From Agroathelia rolfsii (taxonomy: Eukaryota > Basidiomycota > Agaricomycetes > Amylocorticiales > Amylocorticiaceae), in the NCBI GenBank assembly GCA_018343915.1, contig JABRWF010000003.1, positions 2,790,001 to 2,854,000 on the forward strand: a stretch of DNA of 64,000 bases, in the 5' to 3' direction. Of this stretch, positions 24,801 through 35,350 are shown piece by piece. The number at the start of each line of letters is the position of its first letter. Within the stretch, counting starts at the first letter, position 1. A program made the translations under genes and the position numbers. Below the pieces are notes generated by a model that worked only from the letters and a program-made list of their open reading frames with translations, made no database searches and was not told the DNA's origin.

Positions 24801-25855
24801 CTTTTGTGTGACGTGACCGTGACATGTCACAACCAGCGCGGCAGTGATAGTAAGGGAGCGGAAGTAACAATAGGCTTATTTCTGAGCCTTAGCTCAGAAC
24901 TAAGCTATAGCTAAGTAGTGAACTATGATCCACTATAATATACTGTGACTTAGAAATAATATACTATGACTTATACTTTACTATGGCATCTATAGCTTGA
25001 TTTATAGCTTGATATAATAAAACTTAAACACCTAAGTAATTCCATAGCTATCCTGAATAAACCTAGGTATATACTTGGTAAACCTGGATATATGCTTGGT
25101 AAACTTGAATAAATGCTATTGAAGCTATGATATGGCATAACCAGGGTTGTGACACAAACCTAAAGAGGTCGGAACAAGGCCAGAGAAATATGATGGGGAT
25201 GCACGCAAATTCCGGACCTTCTTCCGTGACTGGAAGCTATGGATGTTAGACAATGAAGAATTGTATGGAGACCCTCAGAGCGAGGCCAAGCAGTTCATTC
25301 GCTGTCTAACTGGATCTGCAGCAGACTGGGCAGCTCACTTCATTCCTGAAATTATAGAAGCTGAGAAGCCTGGAAACCCAGATTTTCGAATCACTGAATT
25401 GTATGAGGAGTTTGTTGCTGCATATGGCAACTTTGACTACAAGGCAGATGCCCTAACAAAGATCCAGAACTTCCGGCAAGGGACACACTCTGTTAGGGAC
25501 TATACAGCTCGGTTTACAGAGTTAGCACATACAGCAGAGCTGGAAAAAGGGGATATGCGTATTCGCTACTGTGCTGGACTGAACTGGCGGATTAGAAACC
25601 TAATGATAGGGTGGAAGGGATCGATGGTAACCTTTCAGAGCGCCGTAGAAAAATTAGGAGAGTCTGGGTGTACCCATGACACACAGATCATTGAAGGCCT
25701 TTTATTTTCACGTAGTTCCATACTGCATTTTTATTGTATTCAGCAGGCCAATGTGGTATAATCTAGTGGATGTGATTACTTTGAAGTTCGGCTTGAAGCA
25801 AGGATCAGCCTGGTCTGACGGCAGATTAGAATCTGGTGACCGAGAATTTATATGA
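15862..25855 (+). CDS. Seven-transmembrane receptor-like protein, copy B, with retroelements in its last intron
   Basis: Paralogue of copy A. Exons are 15862-16063, 16126-16212, 16275-16308, 16355-16426, 16487-16540, 16611-16681, 16741-16799, 16861-16990, 17057-17121 and 25716-25855. Exon lengths 202, 87, 34, 72, 54, 59, 130 and 65 equal those of copy A exactly; the exon at 16611 is one codon shorter. Motifs match: HPTLINLCFLWMVFGL, CLIQASLIYAENPT, SPYVVMF, FFRC and, in the last exon, PYCIFIVFSRPMW. The reading frame is open throughout. The last intron runs 17122-25715 (8594 bp) because retroelements sit in it; without them and one target duplicate it would be 71 bp. The start exon is unresolved. 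Nearby ATGs at 15747, 15752, 15764 and 15788 either hit a stop or reach a donor in the wrong phase, so the 5' end may be damaged. Expression through the long intron is uncertain. Confidence 0.62.
17159..17163. repeat. Target site duplication of outer element, left copy (CACAG)
   Basis: Five bases directly before the TGTCAT terminus of the outer element. The same CACAG follows its right terminus at 25682-25686. Confidence 0.9.
17164..17198 (+). repeat. 35-bp inverted terminal repeat, left arm (U3 start)
   Basis: The first 35 bases of the LTR. Their reverse complement forms the right end of the element at 25647-25681; identity stops at base 36 (T versus A). Confidence 0.92.
17164..18019 (+). 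repeat. LTR of the outer element (856 bp)
   Basis: Begins TGTCA and ends TGACA. U3 contains a TATATAA box at 17526-17532. About 35 bp downstream, at 17561-17571, is the 11-mer AGCTTCGACCT, which is complementary to the primer-binding site just past the LTR end. That places the transcript start there. An AATAAA-like signal (TTAATAAAT) lies at 17769-17777. No direct-repeat partner is present in the window. Confidence 0.85.
18022..18032 (+). promoter_or_regulatory. Self-primer binding site of the outer element
   Basis: AGGTCGAAGCT, two bases inside the LTR end. It is the exact reverse complement of 17561-17571, the predicted transcript 5' end. In Tf1-type elements the 5' end of the RNA folds back onto such a site and primes reverse transcription in place of a tRNA. 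Confidence 0.75.
18816..18820. repeat. Target site duplication of nested element, left copy (CAAAC)
   Basis: The five bases before the left LTR of the nested element. The same CAAAC follows its right LTR at 25155-25159. Confidence 0.92.
18821..19703 (-). repeat. 3' LTR of nested element (883 bp)
   Basis: Terminal TGTCA/TGACA. Reads the same as the copy at 24272-25154. On the minus strand a TATTTAAA box (19165-19172) lies about 34 bp before ATCTCACAGACCT (19126-19138), the predicted RNA 5' end. Confidence 0.95.
19704..19715 (-). promoter_or_regulatory. Polypurine tract of nested element
   Basis: On the minus strand AAAGGGGGATGA directly precedes the 3' LTR, the normal place for plus-strand priming. 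Confidence 0.75.
19727..23185 (-). pseudogene. pol: pol polyprotein of nested chromovirus, one in-frame stop
   Basis: Reads from 23185 to 19727 in one frame, broken only by a TAA at 21692-21694 between reverse transcriptase and RNase H. Domains in order: aspartic protease (DSG at residues 46-48); reverse transcriptase with YPLPLTSELIDK, MPFGLTNAPAAFQ and the catalytic YLDD; RNase H (ETDASDYATGAVLSQ) just after the stop; integrase with an HHCC zinc finger (H, HPGQAK, CDLCQRSK) and a DDE core (D in VVVDRFTKMAHF, D in VSDRGPQF, E in QTDGQTERVN); then a GPF-type linker and a C-terminal chromodomain (WYHVKFKGYALGEDAWQP), which in chromoviruses directs insertion to chromatin. The left-hand boundary is a GTG, so translation probably depends on gag readthrough or frameshifting. 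The stop would separate RNase H and integrase from the catalytic polymerase. Confidence 0.93.
23149..23649 (-). pseudogene. gag: gag C-terminal remnant of nested element (zinc knuckle)
   Basis: A 166-residue frame ending in overlap with pol, in a different reading frame. It carries one retroviral-type knuckle, C-x2-C-x4-H-x4-C (CFQCKQPGHKAFLC). Between it and the 5' LTR only about 620 bp remain, and I find no open capsid frame there. The capsid-coding part is therefore deleted or decayed. Confidence 0.75.
24257..24269 (-). promoter_or_regulatory. Self-primer binding site of nested element
   Basis: AGGTCTGTGAGAT on the minus strand, two bases inside the 5' LTR. It is the exact complement of the 13-mer at LTR positions 19126-19138 and 24577-24589, which lies about 34 bp downstream of a TATA-like box. 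Same arrangement as in the outer element and in Tf1. Confidence 0.8.
24272..25154 (-). repeat. 5' LTR of nested element (883 bp)
   Basis: Same length as the 3' LTR and no mismatch seen on reading both through. Confidence 0.95.
25155..25159. repeat. Target site duplication of nested element, right copy (CAAAC)
   Basis: Matches 18816-18820. Confidence 0.92.
25647..25681 (-). repeat. 35-bp inverted terminal repeat, right arm
   Basis: Reverse complement of 17164-17198. It closes the outer element and directly follows truncated gag sequence. Confidence 0.92.
25682..25686. repeat. Target site duplication of outer element, right copy (CACAG)
   Basis: Matches 17159-17163. Confidence 0.9.
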
Positions 25856-28255
25856 TAGGGATCAGGGACTTCCCGCAGTTTTGATAATGGGCATGGGCAT
25901 GTAATACTAGTATTAAGAACTAGGGCTATATTTTCGCTGCATAATCAATTTGTTGTGAAATTTATTCTATTGCCGTAACTTATCCCGTCCAAACAGTCTG
26001 GATGTCATAAAGTTGATCTTGCTACCAGGTTCCGAGCCTCGCTACAAGTCGTTAGCAGTCAATCACTAACGGTATAAACTTGAAGCACAAACTGAGATGA
26101 GCTTGATCAAAGTCGGGAGTATATGAGTTAAAAGATTGTACATTTAACCAGGAATGTTAGTAATCGACTGATATTACGGCAGGCCGACAAGCAACATGAT
26201 AGAGGCTTATGGTAAATGTATTCAGCATCACGATGGCGCGCACGCTTGTGTACCGCGGCGCCGCGGAAGTAAATCGAACAGTGGCACTCGTTAAATCCGG
26301 TGGCAACTGTGGCAACCTACTACTCTCCAGTTCAAATCTCCCAGTCAGACTCGAACATCACCAATGTTTCAAAAACCAGGTGATCCCCGGTGACTGGGTC
26401 ACAAACAAGACCAATCAAGGTGATAGAATACCTGGGCGTGTATCTGGGGTGTCGGGTTACTGCAATCGCAAAATAGCGGCTCCAATCCTAAAGGTAAATT
26501 TAAACACCGTCTGAATTGGGGTTCCACACTGGCACTTGTAACGAACTTTCACATCCTCTCTAGCGACCACCATGGCTGCCACCTCTTCTGGATCAAGCCA
26601 AATATTTTCACACAAAGTATTAGAGAGCTTGCTACTGGATCTACCAAGCTCAACAGTGACAAGATAGTAGGGCTCGCGTTTTTCATTTTCTCCCACTGGT
26701 GGCCAGTACACTCATACTAATCGTGACCATATCTCTTGTCTTCGGCAACAACTCTCCATCAAAAAGTTGCTGATTGGCAGTTAGAGTTATGTCATCGCCT
26801 CTTAAAAGGCTTAACCTCCGATTCAGGCGCATATATCCAAGAAATACCGAGAACATCGCACTCCACGCTCTTGAGATGTGATTTTGGATAAGATCATCCG
26901 CTAATTGGGCTTTAAGGCTGCGTAAGTTTTTGCTTATATTATTTTTTTCTCTATGTTCTGATACGTTGGCTCACATACTTGCATCCTATGAAACACCTGA
27001 CTGGATGGGATTATCGTAAGTTATAACCTTATAGCTTATTGTCCACGACCGTCTAACGACCACCATTGCGTTTTCAGAACACCTCCCCCCCTCCCCCAGC
27101 TCATTCATCTGCCTCTAGTCGTAAGAAACAGGCGTGATTCTGAACTCTACTATATCTCCCCTGCCTCATAACTTTCTAACCACGCGCCTTTTATTTCAGA
27201 ATTTGATTACTCTCCTTCATTGGATTATTTCTATTTGAAGTGACCTTTTTAACATTGACCTTAGTAGGTAAGGAATTCAATCTCATATTGAGGCACGCTC
27301 TACTGAGCTAGTATAACTAGATATTGTCACGTTGCCTTAACGGTAAGTTTTTGGTTTTAGCAAATGCGATTTGTATATGACGATGATGCATTTTCTTGAG
27401 TAATTGTTGCTTTGGTAAAATCTCATTTTTCCGTCGTTTGGGGTAATTGGTCAGTACGTACCATCTTGCCTTGGTTTTGCAGATACTAACTTATAGGTAT
27501 TAGTGGCAAGTGTCCAGTAATGCGTTGCATGCATCTTGATTATATTCTTATCGGTTTCCCTTGAATATTCTTGTAAGTTCCATTTTACTGTGTTTTTTTA
27601 ATCTTTCACTTACGGAATGGTCAGGATTTTAGGTACGGAATGGCCAACTATTGCTAGGCATAGTACATCCTGTATTGTAATTATATAGTTGAATAAATAT
27701 TACTTAACCAAACGTGTAATAACAAGTGTGATATCTGACTGGGTCTATACCCGCAATACCTGGTTTCTTAGCGAGGCAGATATTTATGACTAATGACGAA
27801 TACCTCTCACCTTCACCAGGTATGGCCAAGTTTTCCACCGGGGCGTCAGGTAGCCAGGTAACCCAGGTATGCAAAGACCTGGATTTTGAGATTTTGGTGA
27901 TGAATACTAGCTTGAAATGCAACCTCCAGCACCACACCAATGATGTGGCACATTTGCACAGAAATCATAACAGCTCTGGCACAATATACCCAGTTCATCA
28001 GTATGATTGGCACTTGAAGATCCGATGACGTGATTGTCTGTTCCGAATGGAAATCATTGAACTCTATCAACTAAATCAAAACTCGCTCTTTCAAGAGAGA
28101 AACACACATTGTCTTCCTTGGTGATCTTGAGACACGTTTGTAACGAGGTGATAGAGGCTTAGATGTGCTCATGATGAGCATTCACCTTCTTTTCTAGTTT
28201 CCAACTTGGGCTTACTAGCGTTTTGCAGTTGCGACTCCTTTCTCTAACTTTCTAA
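25856..28255. other. 2.4-kb spacer between 7TM copies B and C, no supported gene
   Basis: AT-rich. A minus-strand frame at 26457-26711 and overlapping frames at 27704-28070 are open but short, and their translations match no family I know. They could be decayed gene fragments. Confidence 0.4.
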
Positions 28256-29743
28256 ATGCTTTCAGTTTCATTCCCGCGCGGTGGGTTCATCTATTGTGTG
28301 TTGTTTTATTTACTTGAATCCATCACCTCTGTTGGTTCAAACGACTTTCCCTATACAGTCACGCAGACCAACCAAGACATTACTGGGACCAAATGGCAGC
28401 TCATGCTCTACCTTGTCCTAAATGTCGTCTCTAGCAACCTATTGCTTCCTTTCCTTATGGGTGCCATGCTTTTTCAGAAGGGTGTGCATTTTCATCCGGT
28501 GCATAAAAACATGTGCGCATTTTGGATGATCTTCTCTCTGAGTAGATGCATATTGTCAGTGGAAGATTTCCCCCATGCCGGCAGATACTAAAGCACAAAT
28601 TCTCTAGATTTTACACAGGTAGTCAAGTTGGTGCTGATCCAAATTTTTTCACCTGTCAGTTGCAAGCATCTCTTGTCTACGCTCAAGGGCCTACGTATGC
28701 CTGTATTTTTCTCGAAGATTCATCTAGGGTCTTAATTATCCCACAGAACTTCATCAGCTGCTTTTGTTCTCATCTATCAAGTCTGTGATTCTATCACTAA
28801 GCTAAGTAAGGGTCTTGGCTCACGATCGCATTGTTTTCCTAGGATCAAGTACTACATGGTTTGTCTTATTAAGCAGACATTATTTTTGATCATCCTAATT
28901 ATTGGTTCAAAGGGCCCTGCTCTTTCCCTTTTTTGTGATGCTATCGATAGTCGTGGTGTGTATTGTGGTATGTCATATATACACTATGGCACATCCTCAT
29001 TCAGTGGTTAAGCGTAACTTTCTAGACAACCTCACTTATCCCCAAAAGCCTATCTCGGCAATGGGTCTTCTTTCGGTGTAGTATAAGATTTGTACCCCTG
29101 TGAGTACGTCTAATTTGCGCTTATTAACCTATTTTAATAAAATCAGACAGAACAACAGCATTTGCATGGATTTCTGCGCTCTTCCTTTTGTGCACGGTTT
29201 TTGTTGAAGGTACGATATTCTTTTTTCTCAACAGCACAAGGCTAAAAACACAAGGTGACGATACAGCCTGGACCGTCCGCCTCATGATAAAATGGAAAAT
29301 TGTTTTGTTGAAAGATGTCCCAGGTCAAGGCACCGTCATGAACCGACATCCCATGTTGACTGCGTTGATCTATGGGTGCACGGCAGTTGTCTTGTTTATG
29401 CAAGTCATTGTATCAAGGAGCGTGTCTTGTAAATACTGATACATTATATTCTAATCCTCACAGCCTAAGTATAATCTTGGGGACTGGTAATGTCCCGTCT
29501 CAGTTTATAGACTGGATGTTTACTATTAGTGCGTTTTTTGTTTTATTTTTATTTGTCATTTTAAACATAAGAGATTAATCTCAACTACCTTTACAATTGC
29601 TTACAACAGTGCCCTATGTTGTCTTCGTTGTCTTTATTGGGCCTGTTTGGCGTGCATGGATTGTCAAGAGACGGTCAAAACCCCTTGATGATGCTAATAT
29701 GACAGAAACAGAGCTTATGATGCTTGAATCTCAGTTATCTTGA
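28256..29743 (+). CDS. Seven-transmembrane receptor-like protein, copy C
   Basis: Third paralogue. Model: exons 28256-28554, 28608-28694, 28747-28848, 28913-28967, 29026-29099, 29151-29209, 29267-29399, 29464-29528, 29610-29743; 335 codons in frame. Exon lengths 87, 74, 59 and 65 equal those of copy A. Motifs are GTKWQLMLYLVLN, CQLQASLVYAQGPT, a diverged FFRC exon and PYVVFVVFIGPVW in the last helix, then a charged tail. It starts at an ATG that opens a hydrophobic, signal-peptide-like leader absent from the weak models of A and B. The intron between exons 4 and 5 of copy A is missing here, so that exon reads through. The intron at 29400-29463 begins GCAAGT (a GC-AG intron) at the position where A and B use GT. 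The splice at 28849-28912 is the least certain, chosen for phase. Confidence 0.68.
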
Positions 29744-30113
29744 TCCAAGGATTCAAGTCGTACTGCTACTATTGATATCTTTGATTAAGAAATCGCATGT
29801 TTACTTGTTGGCATTATTGAACGTGTTAAAATATTCATTTTCCAAGGCGTCGACGCCGTAAAGAATTATGCCATTGAAGTACACGCAATATGGTGCACAA
29901 TTATGAGCTGAGATGAATACAAGTCATTACACCAATAATTGATAGTAGATTGTTGTTCGGAAGCAGTGGCCATATTCTGACGCTTGGGACTCTGGGACTT
30001 GTGCTACATCAACCGAGTTAGCAACTTGCACGAGCAACTATTCATTCTGGCGCCTCCTTCTTGACCCTCAACCTCCCCCTGCTGCCATCTGGTTGGCTCG
30101 CACATATCTCATA
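29744..30113. other. Spacer upstream of the nucleoside transporter gene
   Basis: About 370 bp holding the end of copy C and the promoter of the next gene. No clear TATA box or other element seen. Confidence 0.4.
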
Positions 30114-31890
30114 ATGTCTGCTCGCCATTCAAGAGTACTTCGGTCTCCGGAGAGCGAGAGGCGTCGCTCGATGTCTCTCTCCGCCTCGCTGACGCGAGAG
30201 GACTTTGACGCGCTTAATCCAAGCATTGCTGCCGTTCAGGCGCCTGTTGCAGCGAACCCAATACTACCCTCGGATATTGAGCTGGAACACGAAGGCAGCG
30301 AGCTGAGTGACTCGGTAGATGATGAACTCGCCACTTCAGTACATGCATTAGCCGTACCGCCTGATGCGAGAATACCATGGATCTACTTTGCGTTGGGATG
30401 TGCAATATTGCTGCCCTGGAACTGTAAATATCTTCGTTGCTCTTATACAGTCGTGATAGAAGGAACTCATGACCTCGATTGAACAAATGAATTGCAGCTA
30501 TGATTACAGCAACTCCGTACTTCTTAAATCGCCTCGAGGGGTCTTCATTACGTCCGACTTTCAATTCATATCTGTCATGCATCATGACTGCTTCCAATTT
30601 TGTATTTCTCGCTCGTGCGACTGTAACGGCCAATGAGGTATGCATATCACACAATTTGTAACCTGCTCGTCTGATCAAGAATGGTTGCTCACTTAGGGTT
30701 CGTATTCGAGACGAATATTTATCCCTACTCTCGCCATAGCTACTCTCCAGTTTCTTCTCGCCCTATCGACATACGTTCATCTTCCTGCCGGTATTTTTTT
30801 CGCCTTCGTCCTGCTCAACGGCGGGGCGCAGATGGCTGCTGGCTCCTATCTTCAGACATCCGTCGTGGCAATCTCATCCCTGTTTGGCCCAAACATGATG
30901 CAAGCCGTCATGTCCGGCCAGGCAGCTGTAGGTGTGGCCGTCAGTGCTGTCCAAGTACTGAGTGCATCCGCGTCGGTGTGGCACGAGAGTCCCAAGTCCC
31001 CTGCAGCATTGTATCCTAGGGCCAAATCGAGAGATCCCGAGGAGAGCTCCGCGTTCTTGTTCTTTGGGCTGTCGACGCTGTTCCTGATCCTGTGTGCGGC
31101 CTTGAGCACTTGGCTGACCAGGTTGCCAGCATACAAGGCCGTCATCGTTCCTTTTGAGTCGCAGAGGAGATATGCTTCCCTCGCGCAAGACGATGAGCGT
31201 CAGCACCTAGTATCGCCCCGGGAGAGTACCAGCACAAACCATGAGTCGAGAGACAAAATCATGCATCTGGCTAAAGCTAATATCATCTACGAAATTGCTG
31301 TGGCCTATGTGTTCGTTGTTACCCTGGTAAATATCTGACTTCTTTGTTCTGCGAATAAATTAGTTGATGAACCGCAATTCCTTTCATAGGCCGTGTTTCC
31401 TCCTATTACTGCCTCTGTCAAGCCTACAAACCCGGAAACACACCCTCTCTTGTTCAGCGCCGTCCACTTCCTGGTATTTAACCTCGGCGATTTTGCCGGC
31501 CGGTATCTCTGTTCATTCCCTCGACTAGTCGTCTGGTCCGAGAGGCGTCTTCTGACGTTATCGCTTCTTCGCACGCTTTTCGTCCCCCTCTTCTTGATAT
31601 GTAACGTCCAAACGGCACCAGAGCGCGCCTATACGCCATTAATCGGATCCGACGTCATCTTCATGCTGCTATTACTCGCCTTTGGCCTCTCAAACGGGTA
31701 CGTGTCAAGTATGACTATGATGTCCGTTGGCTCGTGGCAACACAACCCGCACCTGCTGGGCCACAAAGAAGACGTGGGCACGGCCGCGACAGTGGCCAGC
31801 TTTTGTCTTGTTGGTGGCCTGACCGTAGGTAGTCTTGCGAGCTTTGGCGTACGTGCATTGGTGTGTCAATGCAATCCGTTCTTGGGATGA
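30114..31890 (+). CDS. Equilibrative nucleoside transporter (ENT/SLC29 family)
   Basis: Multi-pass nucleoside/nucleobase transporter, the family of yeast Fun26 and human SLC29. Exons 30114-30423, 30498-30637, 30697-31326, 31390-31890; 526 codons in frame, GT-AG introns of 59-74 bp. The N-terminal cytosolic part is serine-rich and acidic (about 75 residues). Helix 1 ends with the ENT hallmark LLPWN followed by MITATPYFLNRL. Further helices include a glycine-rich segment with NGGAQMAAGSYLQTSVV and, after a long polar loop rich in serine and charged residues, FPPITASVKP (family motif FPAI), NLGDFAGRYL and the C-terminal SNGYVSSMTMM helix. The start is the first ATG in frame. Location is plasma membrane or vacuole/endosome; yeast Fun26 is vacuolar. 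It converges on the VFA1-like gene, 220 bp apart. Confidence 0.93.
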
Positions 31891-32110
31891 TGAGCCCCTG
31901 GAAGGAGGATATGAAATCATAAATCAGTGAATCATCTTAGATGCTACTTTGGCTCGGGTTGGATTCTTATTTATTCTTAAGCTTGGTTTCCTTCACATTG
32001 CTTCTTGTACAGTAGGCATAGTTGCATACCGTTTGTATGGGTATATCTGCATTTAATAATTCAATCTTCATAATGATGGCCTGTAGTACAAGAAGACGAA
32101 GACCATGTAG

Positions 32111-32721
32111 TCACTGGATGCTCGTCTTGGGCGCTGCTGGGAGACGGGGTGCGAGATCCTTGGCCTGATTCGCTTGCCTGCGCCTACGATGCTCAGCCTG
32201 GCGCAAGGCAAACATGTCGCGGTGCAGCACGTATTTCTCGTGGCCGGGCGTGACTGGGGTGGTACTTGCGCTGCTGCTGGGAGTAGAAATAGCAGCAGGT
32301 GGTGGTGGAGACTTGGTCTTCTTTGCGGCTGCACCCTCGCCCTCGCCGTCCTTTTTCGCATCTTCACCACCATCCTTTTGCTTTTGCTTCTCCTTCTCTT
32401 TTTCCTTTTCCTTGCGTTTGCGTTGACTCTCTTCCCACTCCTCCTTGATCTTGTTGATGGCCTCCTGGCTTACGGCAGGCGTCGATTTGGCCTCATCGGC
32501 AGCGACTTTAGTGGCAAATCCGGGGTCGGATAGGTGTGTGGTACAAGTGTAGAGAAAGTCGACAGTGTTTATCGTTGCCAGTATGGTCGTTGTCGGCTTG
32601 TAGCAGATGAAACAAGGGCGTTCAGTGCCTACGGCCTGAGCAGTGAGTTTGAAAGTCTAGTGTTGATAGTTGAAGATAGCAATACACATACACGCTTATA
32701 ATATAGGTTCGTAAAGGACAT
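32111..32721 (-). CDS. VFA1: VPS4-associated protein 1 (Vfa1-like)
   Basis: Small endosomal protein that in yeast binds and stimulates the AAA ATPase Vps4, which recycles ESCRT-III. Exons 32692-32721 and 32111-32635 (56-bp intron); 184 codons. The N-terminal zinc-type module shows C18-x2-C21 (CFICYKPTT) and C41-x2-H44 (YTCTTHL), as in the family. The middle is a highly charged, coiled-coil-like K/E stretch from about residue 75 to 115, and the C-terminal quarter is basic. An alternative acceptor at 32656 also keeps frame (35-bp intron, seven extra residues). I prefer the 56-bp intron because it matches the usual intron size here and the spacing before the first cysteine in yeast Vfa1. Confidence 0.85.
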
Positions 32722-33068
32722 GATGATGATAGTAATTCAAGCTGTCGCTGGCCTGGGGTTGCACGCCGTGGCAAGCGCGCCAGCGGTCACGGTCCGGAGG
32801 GGAAAGGGATTCCGTAATGTTTATCATGGCACGCCGCTTCCGATTATCTGCGCTGATGCTGCTACTGTTATAGATGTATTATGATGATGATCATGCGCAT
32901 AATCGAAAACGGATCCATCAGTTCTATCTTGCCCAAGAGAAAGACATGTACGTATGGGGCACCGCATCGTGATTCGAGGGATTATTTATGCAAAACAAAT
33001 CTCGCGCGGAAGCTGCGATAAGCTGACGTCGATAGTCCACTGGCGCCAGTGAACGACGCCCAGGATAG

Positions 33069-34978
<1,910 letters not shown>

Positions 34979-35350
34979 AAGGCTGTTATAATTGAAGTCG
35001 AGGAGTAAAAAAATATGTACTCATAGCCTTTTTTTTAAAAATACACATTCAAATATGGTGTTATAATACAATGTTTGGGACAAAAAACGTAAATCAGATT
35101 TTTGTCATTTCCAGGGCATAATGAAAGACAGGACAAAGAAAACAGGTATACCAGTGGAATATATCAGTTTAAATCACCAATCCGCGATGTTTGTAGCGAG
35201 GATATCAAAGCAGTAAGTAGTTGGGTTATACAAAACAGAGAGATAAACCGAAAAAAAGGGCACAAACTCGAGTATATGAACCTACCTTGACTCGGGCTGA
35301 ACCCAGAGTCTTTCATTTTAACAATTCAACTGAAGACGATCTTCCAGAGA
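34979..35350. other. Convergent spacer between SFA1 and the RGG protein
   Basis: 372 bp of 3' flanks. It contains AT-rich runs (35004-35045) likely to serve as cleavage and poly-A context for SFA1. No gene seen. Confidence 0.4.

Larger units (their letters stand above)
18821..25154 (-). mobile_element. Nested Ty3/Gypsy chromovirus (Tf1-like), antisense
   Basis: 6334-bp LTR retrotransposon inserted in the gag of the outer element, in the opposite orientation. It has 883-bp LTRs at both ends (identical as far as I can read), a CAAAC target duplication, a self-priming site next to the 5' LTR and a purine tract next to the 3' LTR. Pol order is protease, reverse transcriptase, RNase H, integrase, chromodomain, as in chromoviruses. 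It is defective: the capsid part of gag is missing and pol has an in-frame TAA. The insertion must be recent because the LTRs have not diverged. Confidence 0.93.
18514..25660 (+). pseudogene. gag: gag of the outer element, interrupted and 3'-truncated
   Basis: Two pieces, 18514-18820 and 25160 to about 25660, form one gag frame split by the nested element. When the insert and one CAAAC duplicate are left out the frame continues without a break. The first piece is polar with a coiled-coil-like region around LSRTMELLALGQADILKMIG. The second has a Ty3-type capsid pattern: KFRTFFRDWKLWM, SAADWAAHF, FRQGTHSVRDYTARFTELA and an aromatic-rich C-terminal helix. It stops where the inverted U3 repeat begins, so no zinc knuckle or protease follows. 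Not functional as it stands. Confidence 0.8.
17164..25681 (+). mobile_element. Outer Ty3/Gypsy-like retroelement with one LTR and U3-inverted right end
   Basis: Element inserted in the last intron of 7TM copy B, flanked by CACAG duplications. Left to right: one complete LTR (17164-18019), a self-priming binding site, a leader, a gag frame starting at 18514, and a right end where gag stops abruptly at a 35-bp inverted copy of the LTR start (25647-25681). There is no pol and no second LTR. Without the nested element (18821-25154 plus one CAAAC) it would be 2179 bp. It cannot move by itself. The paired target duplication shows that these two termini were joined to the target in one integration event. 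Confidence 0.85.

Noticed and set aside
17164..25681. The 35-bp inverted ends could mark a cut-and-paste DNA transposon
   Set aside because: The left arm is the start of a complete LTR with TATA box, self-priming site and TGTCA/TGACA borders, and the body encodes gag. No transposase is present. An LTR-derived origin explains all parts.
26457..26711. 84-codon minus-strand frame in the spacer between 7TM copies
   Set aside because: It has a protein-like look (WLDPEEVAAMVV, CQCG) but is short and isolated, with no partner exons found. Possibly a decayed fragment.
32657..32691. 35-bp intron in the VFA1-like gene
   Set aside because: Phase allows it, but a 56-bp alternative (32636-32691) fits the usual intron size and family spacing better.
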